The translations under genes and the position numbers were made by a program. From Stutzerimonas stutzeri (GTDB taxonomy: Bacteria; Pseudomonadota; Gammaproteobacteria; Pseudomonadales; Pseudomonadaceae): a stretch of DNA of 64,000 bases. Each line of letters opens with the position of its first letter. Positions within the stretch are counted from its first letter, which is position 1. Below, in pieces: positions 8,865-19,024 of this stretch. Location of the stretch: assembly GCF_002909485.1 (NCBI RefSeq), contig NZ_PPXG01000001.1, positions 124,001-188,000 on the forward strand. The letters run 5' to 3'. The notes under the pieces are model-generated. The model did not search any database, had not been told where the DNA came from, and saw nothing but the letters and a program-made list of their open reading frames with translations.

Positions 8865-10304
8865 ATGTTCGGATTGGAAGCACTTGAGCTTGCGCGAATC
8901 CAGTTCGCTTTCACGATCACGTTCCACATCATCTTTCCTGCGATCACCATCGGGCTTGCAAGCTTTCTTGCGGTACTCGAAGGGCTATGGCTGAAGACCC
9001 GTGATGAGGTCTATCGGGATCTCTACCATTTCTGGCTGAAGATATTCGCGGTCAATTTCGGCATGGGGGTGGTGTCTGGAATTGTCATGGCCTATCAGTT
9101 CGGTACCAACTGGAGCGCTTTCTCCGAGTTTGCCGGGAGTGTGACGGGGCCGCTGCTTGCGTACGAAGTACTGACTGCCTTCTTCCTGGAGGCGGGATTC
9201 CTTGGCGTGATGCTGTTTGGCTGGAACCGTGTCGGTGAGCGGCTGCATTTCTTTTCCACGCTCATGGTTGCGGTCGGCACCCTGATCTCAACCTTCTGGA
9301 TTCTCGCGTCCAACAGCTGGATGCATACGCCGCAGGGCCACGAGATCATCGATGGCATCGTAGTGCCGGTGGACTGGTTCGCGATCATTTTCAACCCGTC
9401 CTTCCCTTATCGCTTGGCACATATGGCGGTAGCGGCGTTCCTTGCCACGGCCTTCTTCGTCGGCGCTTCGGCAGCCTGGCATCTGCTACGTGGGAAGGAC
9501 ACTCCGGCGATTCGAAAAATGCTTTCGATGGCCATGTGGATGGCCCTGCTGGTGGCGCCGGTGCAAGCGGTTATCGGTGATTTCCACGGGTTGAACACAC
9601 TGGAATACCAGCCTGCGAAGATCGCGGCGATGGAGGGGCACTGGGACAATTCCGAGGGTGGTCCGACCCCGTTGCTGCTATTCGGCTGGCCGGACATGGA
9701 AGCGGAGGTAACCCGCTACAAGGTCGAGATTCCCTACCTTGGCAGCCTGATCCTCAAGCACAGTCTGACCGAGCCGATTCCGGCGCTGAAGGATTTCCCC
9801 CCTGAAGACCGGCCGAACTCCACCATTGTGTTCTGGACGTTCCGCATCATGGTCGCACTAGGCCTGCTGATGATCCTGACTGGTATCTGGAGTCTGATGC
9901 TGCGTCGAGGCGAGCGGCTATACAGCTCGCGGCCCTTCCTGCGATTGGTTTTGTGGATGGGACCGTCCGGCCTGATCGCTATCCTCGCCGGCTGGTACAC
10001 CACCGAGATTGGCCGTCAGCCATGGGTGATCTATGGGTTGATGCGTACAGCCGATGCGGTATCCAGTCACGGTGCCGGCCAGCTCGGGCTGACCCTGGCT
10101 ATGTTCGTCGTTGTTTACTTCGCCGTGTTCGGGGTAGGCATGGTGTATGTCCTGCGGCTGGTGAAAAAAGGCCCGGTAATCAGCGAGGGGCGCGAGAAGG
10201 GCACGGGTGGTCCCGGCGAGTCGCGGACGCCGATGCGGCCAATATCCGCCGCGGACGAGGGCCTTCCAGAAGGGCAAAGCGATCAACTGGGCGAGAGGAA
10301 CTGA
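8865..10304 (+). CDS. cioA: Cytochrome bd-type quinol oxidase subunit I (cyanide-insensitive type)
   Basis: A 479-aa polytopic inner-membrane protein, subunit I of a bd-type quinol oxidase that reduces oxygen to water without pumping protons. Seen in the sequence: the heme b595 ligand in ITFHIIFP near the N-terminus, the acidic heme-binding stretch YEVLTAFFLEAGFLG, and GRQPWVIYG, the CydA signature. The quinol loop is short, as in the CioA subgroup of pseudomonads, which resists cyanide. ATG 8865 follows CGAGGAG. The gene is 3 bp from cioB and starts the operon cioA-cioB-DUF2474. In P. aeruginosa the homologous operon is repressed by Anr; I do not find a clear Anr box here. Confidence 0.95.
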   Translation: MFGLEALELARIQFAFTITFHIIFPAITIGLASFLAVLEGLWLKTRDEVYRDLYHFWLKIFAVNFGMGVVSGIVMAYQFGTNWSAFSEFAGSVTGPLLAYEVLTAFFLEAGFLGVMLFGWNRVGERLHFFSTLMVAVGTLISTFWILASNSWMHTPQGHEIIDGIVVPVDWFAIIFNPSFPYRLAHMAVAAFLATAFFVGASAAWHLLRGKDTPAIRKMLSMAMWMALLVAPVQAVIGDFHGLNTLEYQPAKIAAMEGHWDNSEGGPTPLLLFGWPDMEAEVTRYKVEIPYLGSLILKHSLTEPIPALKDFPPEDRPNSTIVFWTFRIMVALGLLMILTGIWSLMLRRGERLYSSRPFLRLVLWMGPSGLIAILAGWYTTEIGRQPWVIYGLMRTADAVSSHGAGQLGLTLAMFVVVYFAVFGVGMVYVLRLVKKGPVISEGREKGTGGPGESRTPMRPISAADEGLPEGQSDQLGERN

Positions 10305-10307
10305 GCC

Positions 10308-11315
10308 ATGGGCATCGATCTTTCACTGATCTGGGCGGTGATCATCATCTTCGGCATCATGATGTACGTGGTGATGGATGGCTTCGATCTCGGCGTTGGC
10401 ATTCTTTTTCCGTTCGTTAAGGACAGCTCCGAGCGCGACGTCATGATGAATACCGTGGCGCCGGTCTGGGATGGTAACGAAACCTGGCTGGTGCTCGGTG
10501 GGGCGGGGCTGTTCGCAGCCTTTCCGCTGGCCTACTCGGTGGTGCTGTCGGCACTCTACCTACCGATCATCTTCATGCTGATGGGGCTGATCTTCCGTGG
10601 CGTAGCATTCGAGTTTCGCTTCAAGGTCGCCCGTGAACGACAACACGTGTGGGACAGGGCGTTCATTGGCGGATCGCTGGTGGCGACATTCTTCCAGGGC
10701 GTGGTGCTCGGTGCATTCATCAGCGGGTTACCGGTAGAGGGCCGAGCCTACGCCGGCGGAGCACTGGACTGGCTGACCCCCTTCTCATTGTTCTGTGGCC
10801 TGGCGCTGATTTTTGCCTACGCGCTGCTTGGTTGCACATGGCTGATGATGCGTACTGGAGGTGATCTGCAGCGCCGCATGCACGATATCGGCATTCCCTT
10901 GGTGTGGGCTGTATTGGTGGTGACCGGGATCGTCAGTGTGTGGACGCCTTTGACTCACCCGGACATCGCCGAGCGCTGGTTCAGCATGCCTAACCTGCTG
11001 TATTTCATGCCGGTTCCGGTGCTGGTGTTGCTCTGCACCTTCGGCCTGTTGCGATCTATCCAACGCTATGCCAATTACACGCCGTTCCTGCTGACGCTAG
11101 CGCTGATCTTCCTCGGCTACAGCGGGCTGGGTATAAGTCTGTGGCCGAATATCATTCCTCCGTCGGTGACAATCTGGGACGCGGCTGCACCACCGCAAAG
11201 TCAAGGTTTCACGCTGGTCGGGGCGCTGCTGATTCTTCCATTGATTCTGATGTACACGGCGTGGAGTTATTACGTATTTCGGGGCAAGGTCAGCGCCGAG
11301 GACGGGTATCACTGA
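10308..11315 (+). CDS. cioB: Cytochrome bd-type quinol oxidase subunit II
   Basis: A 335-aa membrane protein with about eight hydrophobic helices, the CydB/CioB partner of subunit I. It opens with a helix followed by MYVVMDGFDLGVGILFPFVK, the typical CydB start including the conserved DGFDLG, and contains WDGNETWLVLGG, another family hallmark. It starts 3 bp after cioA, and its TGA shares its last base with the ATG of the downstream small membrane protein, so the three genes form a tightly coupled operon. Length matches the family. Confidence 0.95.
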   Translation: MGIDLSLIWAVIIIFGIMMYVVMDGFDLGVGILFPFVKDSSERDVMMNTVAPVWDGNETWLVLGGAGLFAAFPLAYSVVLSALYLPIIFMLMGLIFRGVAFEFRFKVARERQHVWDRAFIGGSLVATFFQGVVLGAFISGLPVEGRAYAGGALDWLTPFSLFCGLALIFAYALLGCTWLMMRTGGDLQRRMHDIGIPLVWAVLVVTGIVSVWTPLTHPDIAERWFSMPNLLYFMPVPVLVLLCTFGLLRSIQRYANYTPFLLTLALIFLGYSGLGISLWPNIIPPSVTIWDAAAPPQSQGFTLVGALLILPLILMYTAWSYYVFRGKVSAEDGYH

Positions 11316-11479
11316 TGGCGCAGCAGGAGAAAAAAACAGCCTCGGGAGGCGAGCCAAAACCGCTCTGGCAGCGCATGACATGGCTTGTGCTGATCTGGAG
11401 CGGCAGCGTGCTGGCGTTGGGCGTCGTGGCCTGGCTGCTGCGTCTGGCCATGAATGCCGCGGGGTTGTCCTCACCTTGA
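11315..11479 (+). CDS. DUF2474 small membrane protein, putative third CioAB subunit
   Basis: A 54-aa protein beginning MAQQEKKTASGG, with a charged cytoplasmic N-terminus, a TW motif (WQRMTWLVLIWSGSV) and one transmembrane helix running to WLLRLAMNAAG. It starts at TGATG, overlapping the cioB stop by one base. Its size, single helix and position match the DUF2474 proteins that follow cioAB-type operons. By analogy with CydX of E. coli bd oxidase it may stabilise the complex, but that role is inference. Confidence 0.85.
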   Translation: MAQQEKKTASGGEPKPLWQRMTWLVLIWSGSVLALGVVAWLLRLAMNAAGLSSP

Positions 11480-11504
11480 CGCGTGCCCCGGCATGGGGCG
11501 CGTC
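11478..11504 (+). terminator. Hairpin after the cio operon
   Basis: GACGCG-T-GCCCC and GGGGCGCGTC form a strong GC stem with one bulge, starting at the stop codon of the DUF2474 gene. No clear T-run follows, so termination is likely but not certain. Confidence 0.5.
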
Positions 11505-11651
11505 CTTCACCTACAGCGCCTTTTTGTGGCTGCGGCGCAGGTGAGCCACGTCACGATTCCTTAATTTGCAGGTTGTAGCCTTGCTGGCATGAACCTTGAT
11601 GAATGGACAGGCGTAGCGCCTTGACCAAAAACAGCGACGAGGAATCCAACT

Positions 11652-11738
11652 ATGGACGACTACCAGGACGAACTACTCGAGTGGCACGCCGCCGAGCAGG
11701 ACCATCCCGACTGCGCTGAGGACGCGGTCGAACTCTAG
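11652..11738 (+). CDS. Possible 28-aa acidic micro-protein
   Basis: An ATG at 11652 preceded by GAGG about 9 nt upstream opens a 28-codon frame beginning MDDYQDELLEWHAAEQ and ending AEDAVEL. It is strongly acidic, with Asp and Glu spread through it and no hydrophobic segment. It lies alone between the cio operon and the convergent araC-like gene. A similar tiny acidic protein beginning MDDYQ is, as I recall, annotated in other pseudomonads, but I cannot check that here. Confidence 0.5.
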   Translation: MDDYQDELLEWHAAEQDHPDCAEDAVEL

Positions 11739-11764
11739 CCGCTGAGCGGCCGCGCCTCGGCTGT

Positions 11765-12802
11765 TCAGGCTCCGCGACGCTGGGCACGCCTGTAATCACC
11801 GGGCGTCTGACCGCTCCAGCGTTTGAAAGCGCGTTGGAACGCTTCCGCCGAGGAAAAGCCGAGTAGCCAGGCGATCTCGCCGAAGGCCGAGTCGGTGTCA
11901 CGTATATAGGCCATTGCCAGATCGCGGCGCGTGTCATTCAGGATTGCGCGATAGCTGCTGCTCTCATCGGCAAGCTTGCGTCGCAGTGTCCATGCCGGCA
12001 TTTGCAGGCGGGCTGCAATCTGCTGCAGGTCTGGCTCCTGGCCCTTGAGCAGCGGCCCTAGTAGTTGTGCGACCCGCTCGCGCAGGCTGCGAGTGCGAGT
12101 GCGCCGTTCCAGTTCGGCTTCGCAAAGCTCCAGTAGATGCCGCCAGGTGCCTGGGCAGTGCTCGGGGTTACGCAGGGCAAGCGTGGCTTGGTCCAGCTGC
12201 AGCTGATTCGCCTGTGCGGCAAAGCTGACAGGACGACCAAACAGTGCGTCGTAACGCGGTGCGTAATCTGGCGCTTCGAACTCGATGTGTACCGCCATTG
12301 GCACCAAGGGCTGGGCGCTGAGCCGCGCCAGCTGGCTAATCCAGCTGGCGAGCACAGTATCGACGACAAAGCGGTTGTAGGCGTTGTAAGGACTAATGGA
12401 GTAGAAGCGCAACCACGCTCCTGATGCGTCTTCGTGGAAGCTTGAGCTACCCCGGTAGTTGGATGCGTACAGCGCTTCGTAGCGGATCAGCGCACGCGCC
12501 GCTTCGCGCACGGTCGGTGCCTGAGAGGCGGTCAGCCCGGCCAGCCCAAGATGCCCGGGTTTGCGTAGGCGTCCCATCACCAGGCCCAGTGCCGGATCGC
12601 CAGCGAGTTGAATCGCAGCGTGGCCCAAGCGCATATAACGCGCAATCGAAAGGCGCGCGTGTGGCTCGGCGAGCCGCTCGGTGTCCAGGCCGTAGGCCAG
12701 CAACAAGGGTTGGGGGTCCTGTCCGTATAGTTGCAGCGCTTCACCGAGGCTGTGGAGGAAGCCAACGGACAGGTCACCCAGTCGCACGCGCTGTGTATTC
12801 AC
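11765..12802 (-). CDS. AraC-family transcriptional regulator
   Basis: A 345-aa regulator. The first 200 residues match the arabinose-binding-like sensory domain found in OruR/ArgR-type AraC proteins (MGRLRKPGHLGLAGLTASQA, FEAPDYAPRYDALFGRPVSF). The C-terminal 100 residues hold the two helix-turn-helix motifs: IAARLQMPAWTLRRKL and IAWLLGFSSAEAFQRAFKRW followed by GQTPGDYRR. Its ATG overlaps the end of the nitrilase-like gene by 4 bp, so the two are translationally coupled and probably act in one process. In P. aeruginosa the same pair sits next to fadH (remembered synteny). Effector and targets are unknown. Confidence 0.9.
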   Translation of the reverse strand: MNTQRVRLGDLSVGFLHSLGEALQLYGQDPQPLLLAYGLDTERLAEPHARLSIARYMRLGHAAIQLAGDPALGLVMGRLRKPGHLGLAGLTASQAPTVREAARALIRYEALYASNYRGSSSFHEDASGAWLRFYSISPYNAYNRFVVDTVLASWISQLARLSAQPLVPMAVHIEFEAPDYAPRYDALFGRPVSFAAQANQLQLDQATLALRNPEHCPGTWRHLLELCEAELERRTRTRSLRERVAQLLGPLLKGQEPDLQQIAARLQMPAWTLRRKLADESSSYRAILNDTRRDLAMAYIRDTDSAFGEIAWLLGFSSAEAFQRAFKRWSGQTPGDYRRAQRRGA

Positions 12803-13812
12803 CGGGCAGCATCGAGCCAGAGATTACGTATCTGCACCGGAACGCCATGGCCGGGAGGGGCAGGGCGGCGAGGCGAGCCCAACAGATTCCAGGGCATGGC
12901 CAGGGTGCGCACGGCCATGTGCGGTCGCTCGGCGAACGTATCGGTGATCGTGCTGCCGCAGCTCGATTGCGGATCTGCCAACGCACCGGGAATGGCCAAT
13001 AATTTCGCTTCGGCAGGCGGTCGCTGCAGGTAGGCGTCACATCCTAGAAGCACCGCCAGTGAGCCTGCTGGCGTCTCGATAAGACGGTGGGGCTCTGGGA
13101 TCGGCGCAACGCTATAGCGACGCTCGTAGCGGCTCAGGGTCTGTTTGTACTGCAACGCTCCTAGTGCTCTGCCCCGTGAGTCGAAGGTGAGGCTGACCTG
13201 TCGCAGTGGGCCATCACCGATTTTGAGATGGGCATTTTCCAGATAAGGCTCTGGCAGCACGATCGAGCCAGCCACCAGCGTGACGCCAAATTCTTTGGCC
13301 AAACCACCAAAAACCGTTTGGTACTCCTCAGCCATCTGCCGTGCTTTGAGGCGCAGCACGGCACCCGTACGACGGTCGTCGCCCTGGTTTCCGGTCAGGG
13401 CGCGAAGATAGCTGCCTGGATTGCTCAAGGCCATCCATTGCATCGCGTCACGTAGGGTTCGGGCCTGTTGTACTTCCGGCTTTTCACCCAGGGCAAACAG
13501 GCCTGTGCCGACATGCTCGGGCAATACCACAATGGTCCGCTCACTGAGCATCCCGGCTTCTTCAGCTTGCCGGAGGTAGGTCTGGAACTTCAGCTGTAGC
13601 CGCTCGCGGCTCTGGTAGTCGGCGGGCTGGAGTCGCGTTTCGATACCTAGCAGGTTGCCCGCAGTGCCGGCTTGCCCATGGCTTTCGATAGGCAGGGTGC
13701 GCAGATCGGACAGCAACGGGCCGCTCCGCCGATCACCGGTCCAGTCGAGGTAAACGGCGAACGAAACCCCGGCGAGCAGAAGCAGTAGGACGATTCTAAG
13801 TGAGATGCGCAT
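12799..13812 (-). CDS. Exported or membrane-anchored carbon-nitrogen hydrolase (nitrilase superfamily) protein
   Basis: A 337-aa protein with an N-terminal hydrophobic segment (LRIVLLLLLAGVSFAVYLDW) acting as signal or anchor. The body shows the nitrilase Glu-Lys-Cys triad in order: Glu in VVLPEHVGTGL, Lys in LQYKQTLSRYER, Cys in VLLGCDAYLQ. Apolipoprotein N-acyltransferase belongs to the same superfamily but has a multi-helix membrane domain, which this protein lacks. The substrate is unknown; an amide or an N-acyl group is expected. It is first in a two-gene unit with the AraC regulator (4-bp overlap) and is divergent from fadH, with 186 bp between the starts. Confidence 0.75.
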   Translation of the reverse strand: MRISLRIVLLLLLAGVSFAVYLDWTGDRRSGPLLSDLRTLPIESHGQAGTAGNLLGIETRLQPADYQSRERLQLKFQTYLRQAEEAGMLSERTIVVLPEHVGTGLFALGEKPEVQQARTLRDAMQWMALSNPGSYLRALTGNQGDDRRTGAVLRLKARQMAEEYQTVFGGLAKEFGVTLVAGSIVLPEPYLENAHLKIGDGPLRQVSLTFDSRGRALGALQYKQTLSRYERRYSVAPIPEPHRLIETPAGSLAVLLGCDAYLQRPPAEAKLLAIPGALADPQSSCGSTITDTFAERPHMAVRTLAMPWNLLGSPRRPAPPGHGVPVQIRNLWLDAAR

Positions 13813-13914
13813 GAGAAAAGAACGGCTATAAAGTGAGTCAGCCTAGGGAACACAACTCGAATTGCCAAGTTTTTTGCGCTGAAGGATCAAAAAGTTGTCA
13901 CTTTCGATCATTGA

Positions 13915-16029
<2,115 letters not shown>

Positions 16030-16070
16030 CACTCCCGATATGTCCGCGTATTTGAATGGAGCCCTAGCGT

Positions 16071-16493
16071 ATGGAAAGTGAACTCATGTTGCAGGCTGGC
16101 GCTGCTGCCAGCCTGCAAGCGTGGCATCGAATGGTCGCCAATGGAGATCTGAGCGCGTTGTCGGAATTACTGCATCCGCAGGCGGTATTCCGCTCTCCAA
16201 TGGCGCACAAACCGTATGAAGGCGCGGCGGCGGTCAATCTGATTCTCAATACTGTACTCAAGGTTTTCGAGGACTTTCACTACCATCGGGAGCTGGCTAG
16301 CGCACAAGGCACGGATGTGGTGCTTGAGTTCAGTGCCCGTATAGGCAGTCGCGAGCTCAAGGGTATCGACATGATCCGTTTCGATGAGGCGGGCAAGATT
16401 GTCGATTTCGAAGTAATGGTCCGTCCCATGAGCGGCCTGCAGGCGCTGGGTGACGAGATGAAGCGCCGCCTTGCGGCATACAGTGCCGGGTGA
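16071..16493 (+). CDS. NTF2-like / SnoaL-like family protein
   Basis: A 140-aa cytoplasmic protein with the cone-shaped NTF2-like fold pattern: an N-terminal helix (ASLQAWHRMVANGDLSALS), a strand with PQAVFRSPMAHKPYEGA, and the closing strands LKGIDMIRFDEAGKIVDFEVMVRPM. The family ranges from enzymes to small-ligand binders, so no function can be given. A GGAG lies 8-9 nt before ATG 16071. It follows fadH by about 40 bp and may be co-transcribed; a role in lipid metabolism would be a guess. Confidence 0.8.
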   Translation: MESELMLQAGAAASLQAWHRMVANGDLSALSELLHPQAVFRSPMAHKPYEGAAAVNLILNTVLKVFEDFHYHRELASAQGTDVVLEFSARIGSRELKGIDMIRFDEAGKIVDFEVMVRPMSGLQALGDEMKRRLAAYSAG

Positions 16494-16691
16494 TTTAGCA
16501 AAGCCCATCGCAAAATCTGTAGTGCCCCGCATCGACTGTCGCTCAATCTCGGGACTGGCTGCCAACCCAGTCACATTGCCTGCTTGAACATTTCCCCTAA
16601 ACTTGCGGCACTAACGGGGCGACGGCATCGGAAGGCCATATCGCTCCGGACAATGCTGGCTCGCTGCTGCGGGCAATAAAGGAAGTCGAGC

Positions 16692-18050
16692 ATGCAGAAC
16701 AAACCGCAGATGGTCGAAGCCGTACTGTTCTTCAATGAAGGCGCCATCTGCAAGGAAATGCTGTATCCAGAATTCGAGGCGGTGCTCGACGGAGTCGTTG
16801 CATTGCCTGAGTTCGCGGATCGTCAGATGCACGCTGTATACGTGATGATCAATCCGCGGCTGCAGGTGCGTGCCGCAGTATTTTTTTGTCTCGACTTCAA
16901 TGATGACGGCTCCGCCGACGCAGGCTGGAACATTCCGTTGCGCCAGTTGGCCGAGCGCACTGGCCGTGGCCCGGACATGGGCGCTGGGCCGATTCGCCTG
17001 GCTTGCCGCAGTCAGTGCCCAGTGTCCTGGCATCAGATGCACATGTGGGACCCCAAGATCAGCCCTGAGCGCAACGATCTGGTAGTGCTGCGCGAAACAA
17101 TCAAGCGCAATCAGCTTGGCTTGCTGGTAGAAGACGATGGCCCACAGACGGTGCCGGCAGAGCGCCTGCAGATGGTCGCTGAAGATGCCTGGTATGCGGC
17201 CGAGGCGGGCAAGGGCGCCGCTGCCAAGCGATCCGAGAGCCATGAGCGAGAGCAGCGGCAGAAGGCGGCGTTGCTGATCAAGCAGCAGCGTCAGCGCATC
17301 GCCAACCTTGAGCGCCTGCGCGAAGAGGAGGCGCTGAAATTGTCGGCTTCCGCGGAAAAGGAGCGTAAGGCGCTGCAGGAGGAAATCCGCGCGCTGCAGC
17401 AACAGCTGCAGCAGCAGGCTGAGATCAACGCGAGTCTGCATGCGCAGATGACCGCCCAGGGTGAGAGCTTCCAAAAGGCCCGTGAGGAGATGAGCAAGCA
17501 GCTGCGCACACTGGAAGTGAGCGGACGGGTCGAGATTGGCGCAGCTCGAGAGCAGTTCGAGCATGAGGCTCAAGCCCGCATCGCCGCGGCAGTTGCAGAG
17601 TACAAGGAGCAAGTGGCGATCCGCGATGTCGAGCTGGCCTATCGCAATGAACTGGATGCTCAGCAGGAAGAGGAAATCCAGCGACTGAAAAACGAAGGCG
17701 AGGAACTACGGCGCAGTGGCGATCGCGTGCTCGAAGATCTGTCGCGCCAGGGCGTTGTTTTCATGGCCTACCATCCCGGTGCCGGGCACCTGACCATTGC
17801 GCTGCAGGACTTGGCTCGTTATCGCGCCAACCCTCTCGCTTACGCCGCTGCCAAGTGTTTCGTTTCCGAGGAGCAATATCGCCAGTGGTTGGAGCATTAT
17901 CAGAAGCCGGCCTGCGTCGCGGCGCTTTCCAGCGGTGAGCGTTGCGCGATGCCCCTGGACAAGATCGATGCGCCGAGTCGCTTCGTGATCGGCGAATCCA
18001 ACTGCTGCGCCCGGCACCGCAAGGAAGACCGACAGCGTACCGGTAGCTGA
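16692..18050 (+). CDS. Coiled-coil protein of unknown function
   Basis: A 452-aa protein with three parts. Residues 1-170 form a globular domain without a known motif (MVEAVLFFNEGAICKEMLYP, PIRLACRSQCPVSWHQMHMW). Residues of about 175-370 are a long, highly charged helix rich in Glu, Gln, Lys, Arg and Ala, with clear heptads (RKALQEEIRALQQQLQQQAE), that is, a coiled coil. The last 80 residues are again globular with several cysteines (KPACVAALSSGERC, SNCCARHRK), possibly a metal site. No signal peptide or membrane helix is seen. I recall such pseudomonad proteins being labelled chromosome-partitioning-like, but I see no ATPase motif to support that. It is followed 5 bp later by a PLP enzyme gene. 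Confidence 0.85.
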   Translation: MQNKPQMVEAVLFFNEGAICKEMLYPEFEAVLDGVVALPEFADRQMHAVYVMINPRLQVRAAVFFCLDFNDDGSADAGWNIPLRQLAERTGRGPDMGAGPIRLACRSQCPVSWHQMHMWDPKISPERNDLVVLRETIKRNQLGLLVEDDGPQTVPAERLQMVAEDAWYAAEAGKGAAAKRSESHEREQRQKAALLIKQQRQRIANLERLREEEALKLSASAEKERKALQEEIRALQQQLQQQAEINASLHAQMTAQGESFQKAREEMSKQLRTLEVSGRVEIGAAREQFEHEAQARIAAAVAEYKEQVAIRDVELAYRNELDAQQEEEIQRLKNEGEELRRSGDRVLEDLSRQGVVFMAYHPGAGHLTIALQDLARYRANPLAYAAAKCFVSEEQYRQWLEHYQKPACVAALSSGERCAMPLDKIDAPSRFVIGESNCCARHRKEDRQRTGS

Positions 18051-18055
18051 GCGGT

Positions 18056-19006
18056 TTGTTCTCTTCCCAACCTCGTTTCGGGTTCGATGGCCAGTTGATC
18101 CTGCGGCCCTTGTCGCTGGACTGGCTGCAGCAGAGTGGGGTCGAGGTCGCGGTGCTTCGGCTGGATCTGGTTGACCACGAGCTATCGGGCAACAAGTGGT
18201 TCAAGCTGGTAAAGCACCTGGAAGCGGCTCAGCGTGCGCGTGCGCCTGGGCTAATCAGCCTTGGCGGTGCTCATTCCAATCACCTGCACGCGTTAGCGGC
18301 TGCCGGCCGCCGATTTGGCCTCGCAACCGTCGGGTTGCTGCGCGGTCAGGAGCAGGACACTCCGACAGTCACGGATCTGCGCGCCTGGGGCATGCAGCTC
18401 CACTGGCTCGGCTACGGCGGCTACCGGGACCGCAACCTACCCACTTTTTGGGAGCGATGGCGAGCGCAGTATCCGGGCTTCTACTGTATCCCGGAAGGCG
18501 GGGGTGGCTTGCTTGGCGCAATGGGTTGCGCGGAGCTTGTTCCAAGAGTTCGATCTGCGCTGGCGTCAGCCGGTTGGGACAACTATGACGCGATCTGGCT
18601 GGCCGCCGGAACCGGGACGACCCTGGCTGGGCTGGTCATTGGCGAGGCCGGCCAGCACCGGGTTTTCGGGGCGCTGGCGGGACCGCCTTCGCATGCTGTC
18701 GGGGCGGGCGTGGCGGACTTGCTCGCACAAGCGGGTGTGCCCGACAGGGGCTATGAATTGCTGGACGCCAGTCGTGGCGGGTTTGGCCGTTTCGACAAGG
18801 AATTGGCCCTGTTCATCCTGAGCACCGAGCGCGACGGTGGCGTGCCGCTCGATCCGATATACACTGCAAAGACAATGATGGCATTGCGCCTTTATATCGG
18901 GCGCGGTTATTTTCCTTCTGGTACGCGGCTGATATTCGTCCACACCGGTGGGCTGCAAGGGCGCCGCGCTGCTCAGGGTCAGCTACGGAAGCTGATTGAC
19001 GGATAG
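18056..19006 (+). CDS. ACC deaminase / D-cysteine desulfhydrase family PLP enzyme
   Basis: A 316-aa fold-type II PLP enzyme. ELSGNKWFKL contains the Schiff-base lysine in the GNKxxK pattern of this family, SLGGAHSNHLHALAAAG is the substrate/cofactor loop, and AAGTGTTLAG is the phosphate-binding loop. Relatives open the ring of 1-aminocyclopropane-1-carboxylate or release sulfide from D-cysteine; the sequence alone does not separate these. The best start is TTG 18056, 5 bp after the coiled-coil gene's stop and without a good ribosome site, which suggests translational coupling to that gene. Confidence 0.88.
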   Translation: MFSSQPRFGFDGQLILRPLSLDWLQQSGVEVAVLRLDLVDHELSGNKWFKLVKHLEAAQRARAPGLISLGGAHSNHLHALAAAGRRFGLATVGLLRGQEQDTPTVTDLRAWGMQLHWLGYGGYRDRNLPTFWERWRAQYPGFYCIPEGGGGLLGAMGCAELVPRVRSALASAGWDNYDAIWLAAGTGTTLAGLVIGEAGQHRVFGALAGPPSHAVGAGVADLLAQAGVPDRGYELLDASRGGFGRFDKELALFILSTERDGGVPLDPIYTAKTMMALRLYIGRGYFPSGTRLIFVHTGGLQGRRAAQGQLRKLIDG

Positions 19007-19024
19007 ACGTTTGGATTTTCTCGG

